Source: Azospirillum picis
GTDB lineage: Bacteria; Pseudomonadota; Alphaproteobacteria; Azospirillales; Azospirillaceae
Direction of reading: 5' to 3'
Assembly (NCBI RefSeq): GCF_017876115.1
Contig: NZ_JAGINO010000016.1
Coordinates: 1 to 64,000, forward strand
Length of the DNA stretch: 64,000 bases
The notes under the pieces are model-generated. The model ran no database searches, was not told the DNA's origin, and worked only from the letters and a program-made list of their open reading frames with translations. Below are positions 48,764-57,231 of the stretch, in pieces (within the stretch, counting starts at the first letter, position 1; the number at the start of each line of letters is the position of its first letter). The position numbers and the translations under genes are program-made.

Positions 48764-50328
48764 CCGAGGAAATCGCCTGGATTGCCGAGTTCGACTACCA
48801 GCGCCCATCGGGTGTTGCGGAGACGCTGCACCTGTCGCGCGGCGCGGTCCGGCCGATGCCTGCATCCGACCCGGACCGGCCGAACCAGAAGTACCGTAAC
48901 AGGCTGGTCGAGGTGCCGAGCTATCAGACTCGCGCGCTGTCCGACCCCAGCACCTTGGGCGGTTCCATCGGGACGGGCAACCTGACGGTCAGCAATGCCG
49001 ACGGGGCGTTGAGCTATCTGCGTGACTGCCGGCCGGTGGCCGTGCGCGTCTGGCGTGGCGTCTCCGGCCGGCCGCTGGTCGCCTGGCGGCAGATTGCCGC
49101 CGCCCGTCCCGGCCCGCTGCGCTGGGAGATCGGCAGCGGCGACCAGGCCGGCCGGGTGTCGATCCCGATCCTGGATGCCCGCGCCGACCTGGAGGACGCG
49201 ATCCTGGATGCCACCTATGCCGGCACGAACAGCGGCGCCACCGGCTATGAGGGCGAGGTGGGCGGCATCAAGGGGCAGACCAAGCCGATCGCCTTGGGTG
49301 ACCTGACCGATGCCCATGTCCCCGGTGTGTGGGTCAACCAGCCCGCCAGCGTAGCGCAACTCCACGATGGCGCAGATGCGGGTCCTATGGCGGCGGTAAC
49401 GGCCATCTGGGATCGGGGCGGGAATGCTCAGTTGACGGCATTGTCGGATCGCACCGGTAGTGCCTTCGACACCGCGGCGCTGACGTCGACGCAGTACGTG
49501 ACCGACCTTGTCCGCGGGTACTGCAGGATCGGCGGGACCTTGGGAGCGCAGCCGACTTTCGGCCTGCGCGGTGCGGCTGCCGCCGGCGACACCGCACCGT
49601 CGATCCTGCGGTGGTTGCTGACGCGTCGCGGCCACGGCACCCGTATCGGCGCCAGCCTGGCGGCGTGGGCAGCTCCCGCCAAGGTCGGAGTGTGGCTGGA
49701 GCAGCCGTCGAGCTACCGTGAGGCTTGGGACCCGATCGCCGCCTCGGCCGCCGCGTGGGTGCTGCCGGACGCCACCGGCCAATGGCAAGTCGGCACCTTG
49801 GCCGCCCCGCTGGGAGCGCCGGTGCTGTCGTTGTCGGAGCGCAAGATCAAGGAGCTGTCGGTCGCCGACGCCACGATCGCGCAGCCGGTTTGGAAGGTGA
49901 CGGTTCGCTGGGGCCGCATCTACCGCACCTTTGCCCGCAATGACTTGGCCGCCGTGGTGATCGGCACCGCCGCCGAAACACGGTTGGCCGAGGAATGGCG
50001 GTCGGCAGTCGCCAAGTCGCAAGCGGTCAAGACCCTCTGGGGTGACCAGGCGCGCGAGATCACCATCGACACGGCCCTGCGGTCGGAGGCCGACGCCGAG
50101 GCTTTGGCGGCGCAACTGCTCGCCCTGTTCGGTCCGCGCCCCGACGGCAGTCCCCGGCAGTTGCTGCGCGTTGCGACGGAGATGACGGACCCGCTGCTCG
50201 ACCTCGCCCACGGCCAGGAGGTTGCCCTGTCCTACCCGTTGGAAGGGTTGACGGGAAGCTGGGCCGTGTGGGGCAAGCGGCCGGCCGCCCCTGATGACCA
50301 CCTGATCGAGTTGGAGTTGTTCGGATGA
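48760..50328 (+). CDS. tail hub/baseplate protein (siphophage-like)
   Basis: A 522-residue protein with ATGA overlaps on both sides. It is beta-rich throughout (LVEVPSYQTRALSDPSTLGG, GTGNLTVSNADGALSYLRD, GRVSIPILDARADLEDAIL) and includes a region like hub proteins that recur in tails (PAKVGVWLEQPSSYREAWDP, then VWKVTVRWGRIYRTFARND). Comparable genes follow the tape measure in B3/D3112-type phages. Exact subunit identity is not settled. Confidence 0.6.
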   Translation: MTEEIAWIAEFDYQRPSGVAETLHLSRGAVRPMPASDPDRPNQKYRNRLVEVPSYQTRALSDPSTLGGSIGTGNLTVSNADGALSYLRDCRPVAVRVWRGVSGRPLVAWRQIAAARPGPLRWEIGSGDQAGRVSIPILDARADLEDAILDATYAGTNSGATGYEGEVGGIKGQTKPIALGDLTDAHVPGVWVNQPASVAQLHDGADAGPMAAVTAIWDRGGNAQLTALSDRTGSAFDTAALTSTQYVTDLVRGYCRIGGTLGAQPTFGLRGAAAAGDTAPSILRWLLTRRGHGTRIGASLAAWAAPAKVGVWLEQPSSYREAWDPIAASAAAWVLPDATGQWQVGTLAAPLGAPVLSLSERKIKELSVADATIAQPVWKVTVRWGRIYRTFARNDLAAVVIGTAAETRLAEEWRSAVAKSQAVKTLWGDQAREITIDTALRSEADAEALAAQLLALFGPRPDGSPRQLLRVATEMTDPLLDLAHGQEVALSYPLEGLTGSWAVWGKRPAAPDDHLIELELFG

Positions 50329-51185
50329 GCGGGCAAGATCGCGGCGCCCTGTGCCGTATCCTCGACCGCAATTTGGCCCTTGAAGGGACGTTGCGCGGCA
50401 ACGGTTGGGTGCATCTGGACGACGTGCTGATGCCGACCGTGATCGAGGACGTGGCGCGTTGGACGTCGAGCGGCATTGCCACGCTCGACATCGTGACGCC
50501 GGCGCGCGATCCGGTTACCGCCCTGATGGTGTCGGGCACCACCCTGCGGCGGGATGTCCGGGTGAGGATCACCTATGCCCTCGACAACAACGCGCAGGTT
50601 CTGGCGCCGGGGGCGCCGGCACCGGTCTGGCGACGTGCACTCGGCCGGGCATGGCAGCGTAAGAGCCTCGACTGGTCGGCACGCAACTGGTGGATGGGAC
50701 GTCCCAGCGCTCGCGACATGGCCGGCTATGCGGTGCCCATCATTGACCTGCCGCCGCGCTGCCGGCCGGCCGTGACGCGGATTGAAATCGACAATGGCGG
50801 CGACCCGTTCGACCTCGGTCACCTCTTCCTCGCCGCCGCGCTGGTGCCTGAGTGGGGGTTCGACTGGGGCCGCGATATCACACCGCAATCCCGATCCAAG
50901 CTGGACGTCACTCCTGGTGGCGGACGGATCGTCGCCTATCAACGCCCCCAGCGCGTGCAGACGCTCACCTTCGAGGATCTGACGGACGACGAGGCCGCCG
51001 CCTTCCAGGATCTGAGCATGCGCTTGGACAAGGTCGGCCCGGTTGCCGTGATCCCGGAGCCTAAGAAGACCCGCCACGTCTGGCGTGAGGCATACGTGGG
51101 CTTTTTGGCCGAGAGCGTGACCCGGCGCCAAGTCGCCAACGATCTGTGGCGGGCGTCGCTGAAGGTTGAGGAGATGGTGGGATGA
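50325..51185 (+). CDS. distal tail protein-like
   Basis: A 286-residue beta-rich protein (RGALCRILDRNLALEGTLRG at the start; PAVTRIEIDNGGDPFDLGHL; RPQRVQTLTFEDLTDDEAAA). The pattern of N-terminal barrel followed by a galectin-like or accessory domain suggests a distal tail or hub accessory protein. ATGA overlap with its neighbours. Assigned by position. Confidence 0.55.
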   Translation: MSGQDRGALCRILDRNLALEGTLRGNGWVHLDDVLMPTVIEDVARWTSSGIATLDIVTPARDPVTALMVSGTTLRRDVRVRITYALDNNAQVLAPGAPAPVWRRALGRAWQRKSLDWSARNWWMGRPSARDMAGYAVPIIDLPPRCRPAVTRIEIDNGGDPFDLGHLFLAAALVPEWGFDWGRDITPQSRSKLDVTPGGGRIVAYQRPQRVQTLTFEDLTDDEAAAFQDLSMRLDKVGPVAVIPEPKKTRHVWREAYVGFLAESVTRRQVANDLWRASLKVEEMVG

Positions 51186-52438
51186 CGATTGGTTGGGCCG
51201 ATGCAGTCCAGAAGTTGGTGAATGGGTACTGGAACAGCGATCCTGTCGGGCCGGACAATCTTGGGGGCTTCGATGAGGCTGTGGACGGCAGCCGCGCTGG
51301 CCACGAGGAGAACTTTCCGGCAGCGCTGGAAGCGGTTGGGGTAGCTGCACAGTATGTCGGTCAAACGGCGCAACAGGCGCAGGAGGCGGTGAACACAATC
51401 GCGGCGTCGCAGTCCACACTCTCCCTGAATTGGGATGCCGGCACGGCCGATGCTGATCCAGGGGCTGGAGAGGTGCGAGCCTCCATCGCCAGCCTGACCG
51501 CCGGCAACTACACCCTCTATGTCAGCGTCACCAATGCGGATGGCGGCGATGCGACCAATGTGCTCGCCGGCTATGCCGCCAGCACGTCGGCGACCAAAGG
51601 CCGGCTCCGGCTGGTCACGGTTGGGAACAGCAGCCGCTATGTCGACGTCAATGTTACCGGGATTGCGACGGCGACGGGCTATCGCAAAGTGTCGGTGGCT
51701 TATGTAGCCGGCCCTGGCGGCTTTGTGGCGGGTGATCGGCTTGCACTCGGCTTTGCGCGGACGGGCGACAAGGGTGATATCGGCAATACCGGCCCGACCG
51801 GTCCCGCGCCCACCATCGTTTCGACCTCCACCACCAGCTTAGCGATCGGCACCGGGTCCAAGACGCTTGTGACCGCGGTCGGCCTCGGCCTCGGTGTCGG
51901 CGCCAACATTCTGGTAGCGAGTACGGCCAACGCCGCAAACTGGATGTACGGCCCCATCACGGCGATCGCCGGCACCAGCATCACATTCAACTGCACCCTC
52001 ACCGGCGGGTCCGGCACTCTGGCGAGTTGGAACGTCAGCCAAAGCGGCGTGCAGGGACCAACCGGTGCAACTGGCCCGGCGGGAGCGGCTGGCGCTGGGT
52101 CCGTCTGGTACGGCACCTCTGCGGGGACCGCAAATGCGCAGACTCTTTCCGGCCCGCTGGCGGCTCTGACGGGCCATCCCTCGATCGAATTCATCGCCGG
52201 CTACACGAACACCGCGGGCCTGATCCTGACCGTCGGCACGACAGCGGCAACAGCCGTGCGCACCGCTGCCGGCGCCGTGCTGACCGGCGGCGAGGTGGTG
52301 GCCGGCACGAAATACGAGGCGACCTATGACGGCAGCTATTGGCGCCTCGACGGCTCGGCCGGTGCTGCCGGCGGCTTTGACTTCGCAATGCTGATGGCAA
52401 TCGGCGGCGGCGTCAATATCCCCTATCTCGGCAAGTAA
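51182..52438 (+). CDS. tail fibre with collagen-like segments
   Basis: A 418-residue protein. The N-terminal 60 residues probably attach to the tail hub (WADAVQKLVNGYWNSDPVGP), a beta domain follows, then two short Gly-x-y runs (GDKGDIGNTGPTGPAP and GVQGPTGATGPAGAAGAGS) flanking a second beta domain, and a C-terminal receptor-type domain ending FAMLMAIGGGVNIPYLGK. Collagen-like repeats indicate a trimer. Stops 11 bp before the next gene. Confidence 0.8.
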   Translation: MTIGWADAVQKLVNGYWNSDPVGPDNLGGFDEAVDGSRAGHEENFPAALEAVGVAAQYVGQTAQQAQEAVNTIAASQSTLSLNWDAGTADADPGAGEVRASIASLTAGNYTLYVSVTNADGGDATNVLAGYAASTSATKGRLRLVTVGNSSRYVDVNVTGIATATGYRKVSVAYVAGPGGFVAGDRLALGFARTGDKGDIGNTGPTGPAPTIVSTSTTSLAIGTGSKTLVTAVGLGLGVGANILVASTANAANWMYGPITAIAGTSITFNCTLTGGSGTLASWNVSQSGVQGPTGATGPAGAAGAGSVWYGTSAGTANAQTLSGPLAALTGHPSIEFIAGYTNTAGLILTVGTTAATAVRTAAGAVLTGGEVVAGTKYEATYDGSYWRLDGSAGAAGGFDFAMLMAIGGGVNIPYLGK

Positions 52439-52449
52439 AGGACTAGATA

Positions 52450-52878
52450 ATGGCTACGAACACTTCCCCTGTTTTTGCGGGTGCGCCGCGGAGCTTCACG
52501 ATTACGCTACCCCCTGGAGTAATGGCAAACACCGCCGGCAATACTCCAACGGGCGTGACCACGCTCGGGACCATCGGCGCGGCCGGTGGTCAAGGCGGGT
52601 GGTGTCGGATCACTCCGCTCGCCACAAATACGGCCGCCGTCGTATGCGTCCTCAAACGCAAGGCCGGCGAAGCCGCGAACATCTGGCACCTGATCGCTGC
52701 TCAGTATGTCGGTGCGACCACGATCAACGCCACCACCGCCCCGGTTCCCCAAAGCATCGCCAGCATCGCTGGAATGGACTTCGAGGCGGGTGACGTGCTC
52801 GGCATCGGCTCGTGGGCCACGCTGACCGCCTCCTGTGAGGTGGACCTCGGCTGGTACGACCTGACCAAGCCCGCGTGA
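52450..52878 (+). CDS. tail fibre accessory / virion surface protein
   Basis: A 142-residue beta-rich protein (GAPRSFTITLPPGVMANTAGN at the start) with hydrophobic strands and a single domain; ends SCEVDLGWYDL. It stands among the fibre genes. No clear family; a small trimeric receptor-binding or decoration domain is plausible. Confidence 0.5.
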   Translation: MATNTSPVFAGAPRSFTITLPPGVMANTAGNTPTGVTTLGTIGAAGGQGGWCRITPLATNTAAVVCVLKRKAGEAANIWHLIAAQYVGATTINATTAPVPQSIASIAGMDFEAGDVLGIGSWATLTASCEVDLGWYDLTKPA

Positions 52879-52886
52879 GGTGAGCC

Positions 52887-53510
52887 ATGAGTATTCGTGA
52901 TCCTCTCGGAAGCAGACTGAGTGTGCGCCGACGCTTTGTCGGTAGCACTTTCTTTTGCAGCACTTCACTTACCGGCACGATTAGCTGCCCCGTCCCTGCC
53001 GGGGTGGATAGCTGCGATATTATTGCAGTCGGCGGCGGCGGTGGATGCTGGGGCGGTCGTGGTGGATCGGCTGGTGGCATGGCCATACGCAGGAATAAGG
53101 CAGTTGTTCCGGGTCAGATCATTCCGGGAACAATTGGGCAAGGTAGTGCCGCACAAACTGAACCAGATGTGAAAGCGGGTTCTACCACGGTAGATGGCAT
53201 GACGGCGGAGGGCGGTCTAGGCTGCACCACATATGGCCTTGGAGGCGCCGCCTACGGTGGGGATATCAATCTTAACGGAGGCATGACGTTTAATGGTAAC
53301 GGAGGCGGCCTGCCTTCCCCAGCCTGGATCGTAACTGACCCCGCTGCAACTTTCAACGACTCCGGCGGCCCATATATTCACCCCAGCTTCAAAGGCCGTT
53401 CAGGGGGACCACCAGAACTTCCAGGTGCTGGGGCAAGATACGCCAGTTTCAATTCTGCAGGAGCCAACGGCGGTATCTTCTTCTTCTGGTACGTGACGGA
53501 GGCGGTGTGA
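52887..53510 (+). CDS. glycine-rich tail tip protein, copy 1
   Basis: A 207-residue protein: SCDIIAVGGGGGCWGGRGGS, then VVPGQIIPGTIGQGS and TTVDGMTAEGGLGC, finishing GANGGIFFFWYVTEAV. The glycine loops suggest a polyglycine-type receptor-binding tip domain as in some fibre adhesins. It shares its plan with the next gene (below). GC content is lower than in the structural genes. The next gene starts on the last base of its stop. Confidence 0.6.
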   Translation: MSIRDPLGSRLSVRRRFVGSTFFCSTSLTGTISCPVPAGVDSCDIIAVGGGGGCWGGRGGSAGGMAIRRNKAVVPGQIIPGTIGQGSAAQTEPDVKAGSTTVDGMTAEGGLGCTTYGLGGAAYGGDINLNGGMTFNGNGGGLPSPAWIVTDPAATFNDSGGPYIHPSFKGRSGGPPELPGAGARYASFNSAGANGGIFFFWYVTEAV

Positions 53511-54088
53511 TGGGTTTCCTCGGACAAGGGCTTCAGCGCACACGGCGCGATGCGCCCGGAACGCTGCAATTCGCAGGGATGGACTACATCACGGCGGCAG
53601 GCGCATTTAACTGGCTTGTGCCAGCCTACATAGACGTGATCGACATCATCGCGGTGGGTGCGGGCGTATCAGCTATCAACGGGGGCGCCGTTTACGGAGC
53701 ATCAAGCCCCGTGTCGCAGCGAGTGGGTAAATCAGTCACTCCGGGTCAGAGTATTACTGGAACGATTGGAACAACTGTGTCGGTTGACGGAATGTCGCTG
53801 AATGATGCAGCCACCAATATCTACGTAGTTCAACCCGCAGGTGTTGGGGGAGACGTCAATTTTCCTGGCTTTCAGGAGAGTAATGGGCCGGCTGATATCT
53901 ACTCACTCACGGGAAACCTTATCGGACCAAGTATTGATGGAAGCGCACGCATTAACCGATCATATAGTCCCACCGCGCAGTATAGCGGCACCTTCCCCGG
54001 CGGTGGGGCATCTAGGGGAATTGGGTCTACACCGAACTACGGCGGCTCCGCCGCTGTGTTCTTTGTAATGTTCCGGAGGGTCAGGTAA
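53510..54088 (+). CDS. glycine-rich tail tip protein, copy 2 (paralogue)
   Basis: A 192-residue protein with the same plan as copy 1: IDVIDIIAVGAGVSAINGGA against CDIIAVGGGGG, SVTPGQSITGTIGTT against VVPGQIIPGTIG, VDGMSLND against VDGMTAEG, and the ending SAAVFFVMFRRVR against GGIFFFWYV. The middle differs strongly. AT-rich for this genome. Its stop overlaps the ATG of the DUF4376-like gene. Confidence 0.6.
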   Translation: MGFLGQGLQRTRRDAPGTLQFAGMDYITAAGAFNWLVPAYIDVIDIIAVGAGVSAINGGAVYGASSPVSQRVGKSVTPGQSITGTIGTTVSVDGMSLNDAATNIYVVQPAGVGGDVNFPGFQESNGPADIYSLTGNLIGPSIDGSARINRSYSPTAQYSGTFPGGGASRGIGSTPNYGGSAAVFFVMFRRVR

Positions 54089-54774
54089 TGGCTTACTGCA
54101 AGATCAACCTCGAAACCCTCGCCGTCGTCAGCGGCCCGGAAGATCTTCCCCCGGCGCTCATGGGTTTGCTTCCAGAGTCCTTGGTCGATCTCGGCTGGAC
54201 TGACCCCGCTCTGGGGATGATCGGTTGCGGGTACTGGCTGACAACCGAAGAGGCTGTCGAGCTCCCGTCGGCGCTCACCCACCAGATCGTCGCCGATCCT
54301 GATCGGGCGCCCCTGGTCGATGAGGACGCCAAGAGCATCACCATGCCGCGCAAGGTGGTGCCTCTGCCGGCCGATGTGCTGGCGGCCAATCTGGCGGCAC
54401 GCCAGGGAGCCAAGGTGGACGCGATCAATGTGGAGCGGGACCGCCGCTTGGCGCTTGGCGTGACACACGGCGGTAAGACCTTCGGGACGGATGTCCTGAC
54501 GCGCACGGACCTGGGGGGCATGGCCACCACTGCGGCTCTTGTGCTGGCCGGCGCGCTCGACTGGCCTGACAGCTACGCCCAAGGCTGGATCGCCATGGAC
54601 AATAGCAGGCTCCCGCTGCCGGCCCCGCAGGACGGCATCGCCCTGGCCGCTGCGGTCGCCGGCACCTATAGCGCGGTGGTGCAGCACGCCCGCGATTTGA
54701 TGGACGCCGCCCTTCAATCGAATGAGCCCGAGGCGATCGACCAAACCCTAGGTTGGCCACAGCAAGCCCGTTGA
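54088..54774 (+). CDS. DUF4376-type tail fibre assembly protein
   Basis: A 228-residue protein. The N-terminal part has a tail fibre assembly character (ALGMIGCGYWLTTEEAVELP); the C-terminal LAARQGAKVDAINVERDRRLALGVTHGGKTFGTD followed by LDWPDSYAQGWIAMDN is the DUF4376 block (KxxxINxxRDxxL...G..YGT). It probably assists folding or attachment of the fibres. Last phage gene, ending 50 bp before the right end. Confidence 0.75.
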   Translation: MAYCKINLETLAVVSGPEDLPPALMGLLPESLVDLGWTDPALGMIGCGYWLTTEEAVELPSALTHQIVADPDRAPLVDEDAKSITMPRKVVPLPADVLAANLAARQGAKVDAINVERDRRLALGVTHGGKTFGTDVLTRTDLGGMATTAALVLAGALDWPDSYAQGWIAMDNSRLPLPAPQDGIALAAAVAGTYSAVVQHARDLMDAALQSNEPEAIDQTLGWPQQAR

Positions 54775-54777
54775 CCG

Positions 54778-54824
54778 ACGTCAAACCATTGTGCGCGTCA
54801 CGTCAAACCAAATTTCGCGCCACA
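54778..54824. promoter_or_regulatory. right end with transposase-binding-like sites R2 and R1
   Basis: ACGTCAAACCAT at 54778-54789 (R2) and ACGTCAAACCAA at 54800-54811 (R1), 22 bp apart and in the same orientation, as for Mu R2/R1. R1 ends 13 bp from the tip CACA, the same distance as L1 from its tip. A weak R3 candidate (CGACCAAACC, 54738-54747) lies inside the last gene. Confidence 0.8.
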
Positions 54825-54829
54825 GGGGG
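54825..54829. repeat. prophage target-site duplication, right copy
   Basis: GGGGG directly after the terminal CACA; matches 15477-15481. Confidence 0.9.
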
Positions 54830-54961
54830 CCGGTTGGGTGCGCCACTCTAAAGAGGTTCTCCGGCAGCGTCGATGCATGCACGGGCTTGAGCGGAGCCGA
54901 TACCCCGTGCCGTGCGTTGTTGCATGTCATGGGAAAGACGGCAGACGGGAGTTCGACGGCA

Positions 54962-55471
54962 ATGTTCCAATCGGCGGCGCGAGGGATGTACCGGCTGGCG
55001 GCGGTGACGCTGACCCTGTTCTCCCTGCTGTTCATCGGGCTGTCGGCGCTGACGGTGGTGGAGGGGGTCGTGGCGCTGAACGCCGCGACCCTGACGTCGG
55101 CGATGCTCGACGGGGTCGGGATGATCGTGCTGGCGATCGCCGTGTTCGAGATCGCCAAGTACCTCTACGAGGAGGAGATCGCCCGCGACCGCGAGCTGCG
55201 CCGCGCCGACGAGGCGCGCCGGACCCTGACCAAGTTCCTGACCACGATCATCGTCGCCTCGAGCCTGGAAGGGCTGGTCCTGGTGTTCGAGGCGAGAACC
55301 TCGGAGATCTCCGAGATCGTCTATCCGGCCATCCTGCTGGCGGTCGTCACCCTGCTGGTGGTCGGGCTCGGCACGTTCCAGTGGATGACGCGCCGGGCCG
55401 AAAGCATCCCGGTCGATCCCAGCGCCTCCGAAGCCGACGAGGCGGAGGACGACAAGCGCACGGAGGCATAG
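54962..55471 (+). CDS. hypothetical membrane protein
   Basis: A 169-residue host protein with three or four hydrophobic helices (LAAVTLTLFSLLFIGLSAL, MLDGVGMIVLAIAVFEIAKYL, TTIIVASSLEGLVLVFEA, PAILLAVVTLLVVGLGTFQWM) and an acidic tail (SEADEAEDDKRTEA). Before the insertion it was divergent from corA. The start at 54962 is chosen because the longer ORF begins inside the phage end. No family identified with certainty. Confidence 0.7.
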   Translation: MFQSAARGMYRLAAVTLTLFSLLFIGLSALTVVEGVVALNAATLTSAMLDGVGMIVLAIAVFEIAKYLYEEEIARDRELRRADEARRTLTKFLTTIIVASSLEGLVLVFEARTSEISEIVYPAILLAVVTLLVVGLGTFQWMTRRAESIPVDPSASEADEAEDDKRTEA

Positions 55472-55581
55472 GCCGACACGGCGAGCCGTCCCGGCAGCCC
55501 TCGACCGTTCGGCGTCATTGACCCGCCCGCCAAGCCTGCGCCAAGCTTGCCGCCATCCTAACTGGTGCAGGGGGAAGGGTC

Positions 55582-56493
55582 ATGGCCCGCGATACGGGCA
55601 ACTACACCGGAGTCTACGGCTTTCCGGATTCCGAGGCGGCGGCGCGCCGGCTGGCCGAGGCGCTGGGCATCCCCTGCCATATCGCCGAGCTGCACCGTTT
55701 TCCGGACGGCGAGAGCCTGGTCAGGCTGCCGGAGCCGGTGGAGCGCGCCATCGTCTACCGGTCGCTCGACCGTCCGAACGACAAGCTGGTGGAACTGACG
55801 CTCGCCGCGTCGGTGCTGCGCCGGCAGGGGGCGACCGACCTGTGCCTGGTGGCGCCCTACATGGCCTACATGCGCCAGGACGCGATCTTCCGCCCGGGCG
55901 AGCCGGTCAGCCAGGCGGTTGTCGGAGACTGGCTGGGGCGCTGTTTCGACCGGTTCGTCTGCGTCGAGCCGCATCTGCACCGCACCCATACCCTGGACGA
56001 GGTTTTCGTCGGCCGTCCGTCCGTCTCGCTGAGCGGTGCCGCGCCGATCGCCGACCATCTGCGCCGGCAGGGCGTGGCGCCCGGTACCGTGATCATCGGC
56101 CCAGACGAGGAGTCCGCGCCGCTGGTGGAGGCGGTGGCCGGTCCGCTGGGCCTCGCCGCCATCGTCGGGCGCAAGGAACGGCGCGGCGATCGCGACGTCA
56201 CGGTGACGCTGCCGGCGGATTCTCGCCTGGCCGGACGGCCGGCGGTGATCGTCGACGACGTCATCAGCTCCGGCGAAACCATCTTCTCCTGCGCGCGGGC
56301 GGCGCTGGCGCAGGGGGCGGAGGGGGTGCGGGTCTATGGCGTCCATGCGCTGTTCGGCGACGCGGTCGCCCAGCGTTTCCTCGACGAAGGGCTGGGCCGG
56401 CCCCTGTCCTGCGACGGCGTACCGCACCCGTCCAATGCCCTGGCGCTCAGCGGCCTGATCGCGGACGCGATCCGCAGCTTCGCAGCGACCTGA
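55582..56493 (+). CDS. ribose-phosphate pyrophosphokinase-like protein
   Basis: A 303-residue protein of the PRPP synthetase family, forming PRPP from ribose 5-phosphate and ATP for nucleotides, His and Trp. It has AELHRFPDGESLVRLPEPVE, the loop YMRQDAIFRPGEPVS (YxRQD), and the PRPP site AVIVDDVISSGETI. It is more divergent than a housekeeping Prs and slightly shorter, so it could be a second, class II-like or specialised copy. Follows 110 bp after the membrane protein gene. Confidence 0.82.
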   Translation: MARDTGNYTGVYGFPDSEAAARRLAEALGIPCHIAELHRFPDGESLVRLPEPVERAIVYRSLDRPNDKLVELTLAASVLRRQGATDLCLVAPYMAYMRQDAIFRPGEPVSQAVVGDWLGRCFDRFVCVEPHLHRTHTLDEVFVGRPSVSLSGAAPIADHLRRQGVAPGTVIIGPDEESAPLVEAVAGPLGLAAIVGRKERRGDRDVTVTLPADSRLAGRPAVIVDDVISSGETIFSCARAALAQGAEGVRVYGVHALFGDAVAQRFLDEGLGRPLSCDGVPHPSNALALSGLIADAIRSFAAT

Positions 56494-56724
56494 CCGCGGG
56501 CCTCCGGGGGCCCCTGGCACTTGCTCCCCACAAGACGGGCCACATGCCCCCGCCGGCCGGCGGGCGGCATCGCGGCGGTGCGCACCCTGGCAGGCGCGTC
56601 CGGTAATGCTTAGGATTGGAGGCGATTTTGATGTAAGCTGAAGGGGTCCGCGCTGCCCGGGGGTGGTATGGCGGCGGAGCGGGCAGCGGCACATGACGGG
56701 GCCGGCGGTGAGCGGAGGCGAGGG
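56494..56724. other. 231-bp intergenic region
   Basis: After the PRPP synthetase-like gene a GC-rich repeat GGGCCTCCGGGGGCCC (56499-56514) can form a hairpin and may end transcription. The rest probably holds the promoter of the next two genes; no clear -10/-35 pair stands out. Confidence 0.35.
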
Positions 56725-57231
56725 ATGGCCAGGGTGACGGATGTCGTGCTTCGGATGGCGCGCAAGCTCACCGAGGATATCGCCAACCTGGGCCGGCAAC
56801 GCGCCGCGGGAAAGCCCCGGACCTTCCCGCGCTTCCGTGAAATCCGTGCCGCCTACCTCGACATCCAGGGGCTGGTCTTCTCCATCCAGGAAAAGCTCGA
56901 CGCCGCGGGCAAGGAGCTGCCCCCCAATTTCCCGCAATGGGTGACCCGGCAGAAGCTGACCGCCATCGCCATCTTCACCGACATCAGCCATTCCTTCATC
57001 AGCGATCCGCCCCTGGCCCTCACCGCCTCGCTCGGCGCCTTCGACGTGCTGGTAGCGGAGCAGAAGGCCTTCAACGAGACGCTGCACAGCTTCGACACGA
57101 TGCTGATGGAGGCCGGCATCGACGACAAGACCGCCGACGAGCTCGACGCCACGCGGACGAAGATCGAGCAGATCCTGGGCATGATCGAACGGCTTCTGAA
57201 AAGCAGCCCCAAGATCCTCGAGGAGTTCTGA
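56725..57231 (+). CDS. helical hypothetical protein coupled to diguanylate cyclase gene
   Basis: A 168-residue cytoplasmic protein made of amphipathic helices (VTDVVLRMARKLTEDIANL, AAYLDIQGLVFSIQEKLDA, QKAFNETLHSFDTMLMEAG). The ATG follows GGAGGCGAGGG. Its stop overlaps the start of the GGDEF/EAL gene (TGATG), so the products may work together, perhaps as an adaptor. Not a family I recognise. Confidence 0.65.
   Translation: MARVTDVVLRMARKLTEDIANLGRQRAAGKPRTFPRFREIRAAYLDIQGLVFSIQEKLDAAGKELPPNFPQWVTRQKLTAIAIFTDISHSFISDPPLALTASLGAFDVLVAEQKAFNETLHSFDTMLMEAGIDDKTADELDATRTKIEQILGMIERLLKSSPKILEEF

Larger units (their letters stand above)
15482..54824 (+). mobile_element. complete Mu-like transposable prophage (39,343 bp)
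   Basis: Ends are defined by four agreeing signals: terminal TGTG/CACA, a TGGTTTGACGT block at positions 15-25 from each tip, 18 of 25 matching bases between the inverted ends, and GGGGG duplicated on both sides. Inside are, in Mu order, a repressor (minus strand), Ner, MuA-like transposase with an intact DDE triad, MuB-like ATPase, GemA, Mor, lysis genes, gp27/gp28/gp29-type packaging and portal genes, F-like protein, I/Z-like protease/scaffold, gpT capsid, gp36 and gpG. The tail module is siphophage-like with no sheath gene. No frame-disrupting lesion was seen in the expected genes, so the phage is probably functional. Confidence 0.95.

Noticed and set aside
54738..54747. Third right-end transposase site (R3)
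   Set aside because: CGACCAAACC differs at several positions from the 12-mer; too weak to call.
54791..54961. N-terminal extension of the host membrane protein
   Set aside because: These codons begin inside the prophage right end, so they are an artefact of insertion.
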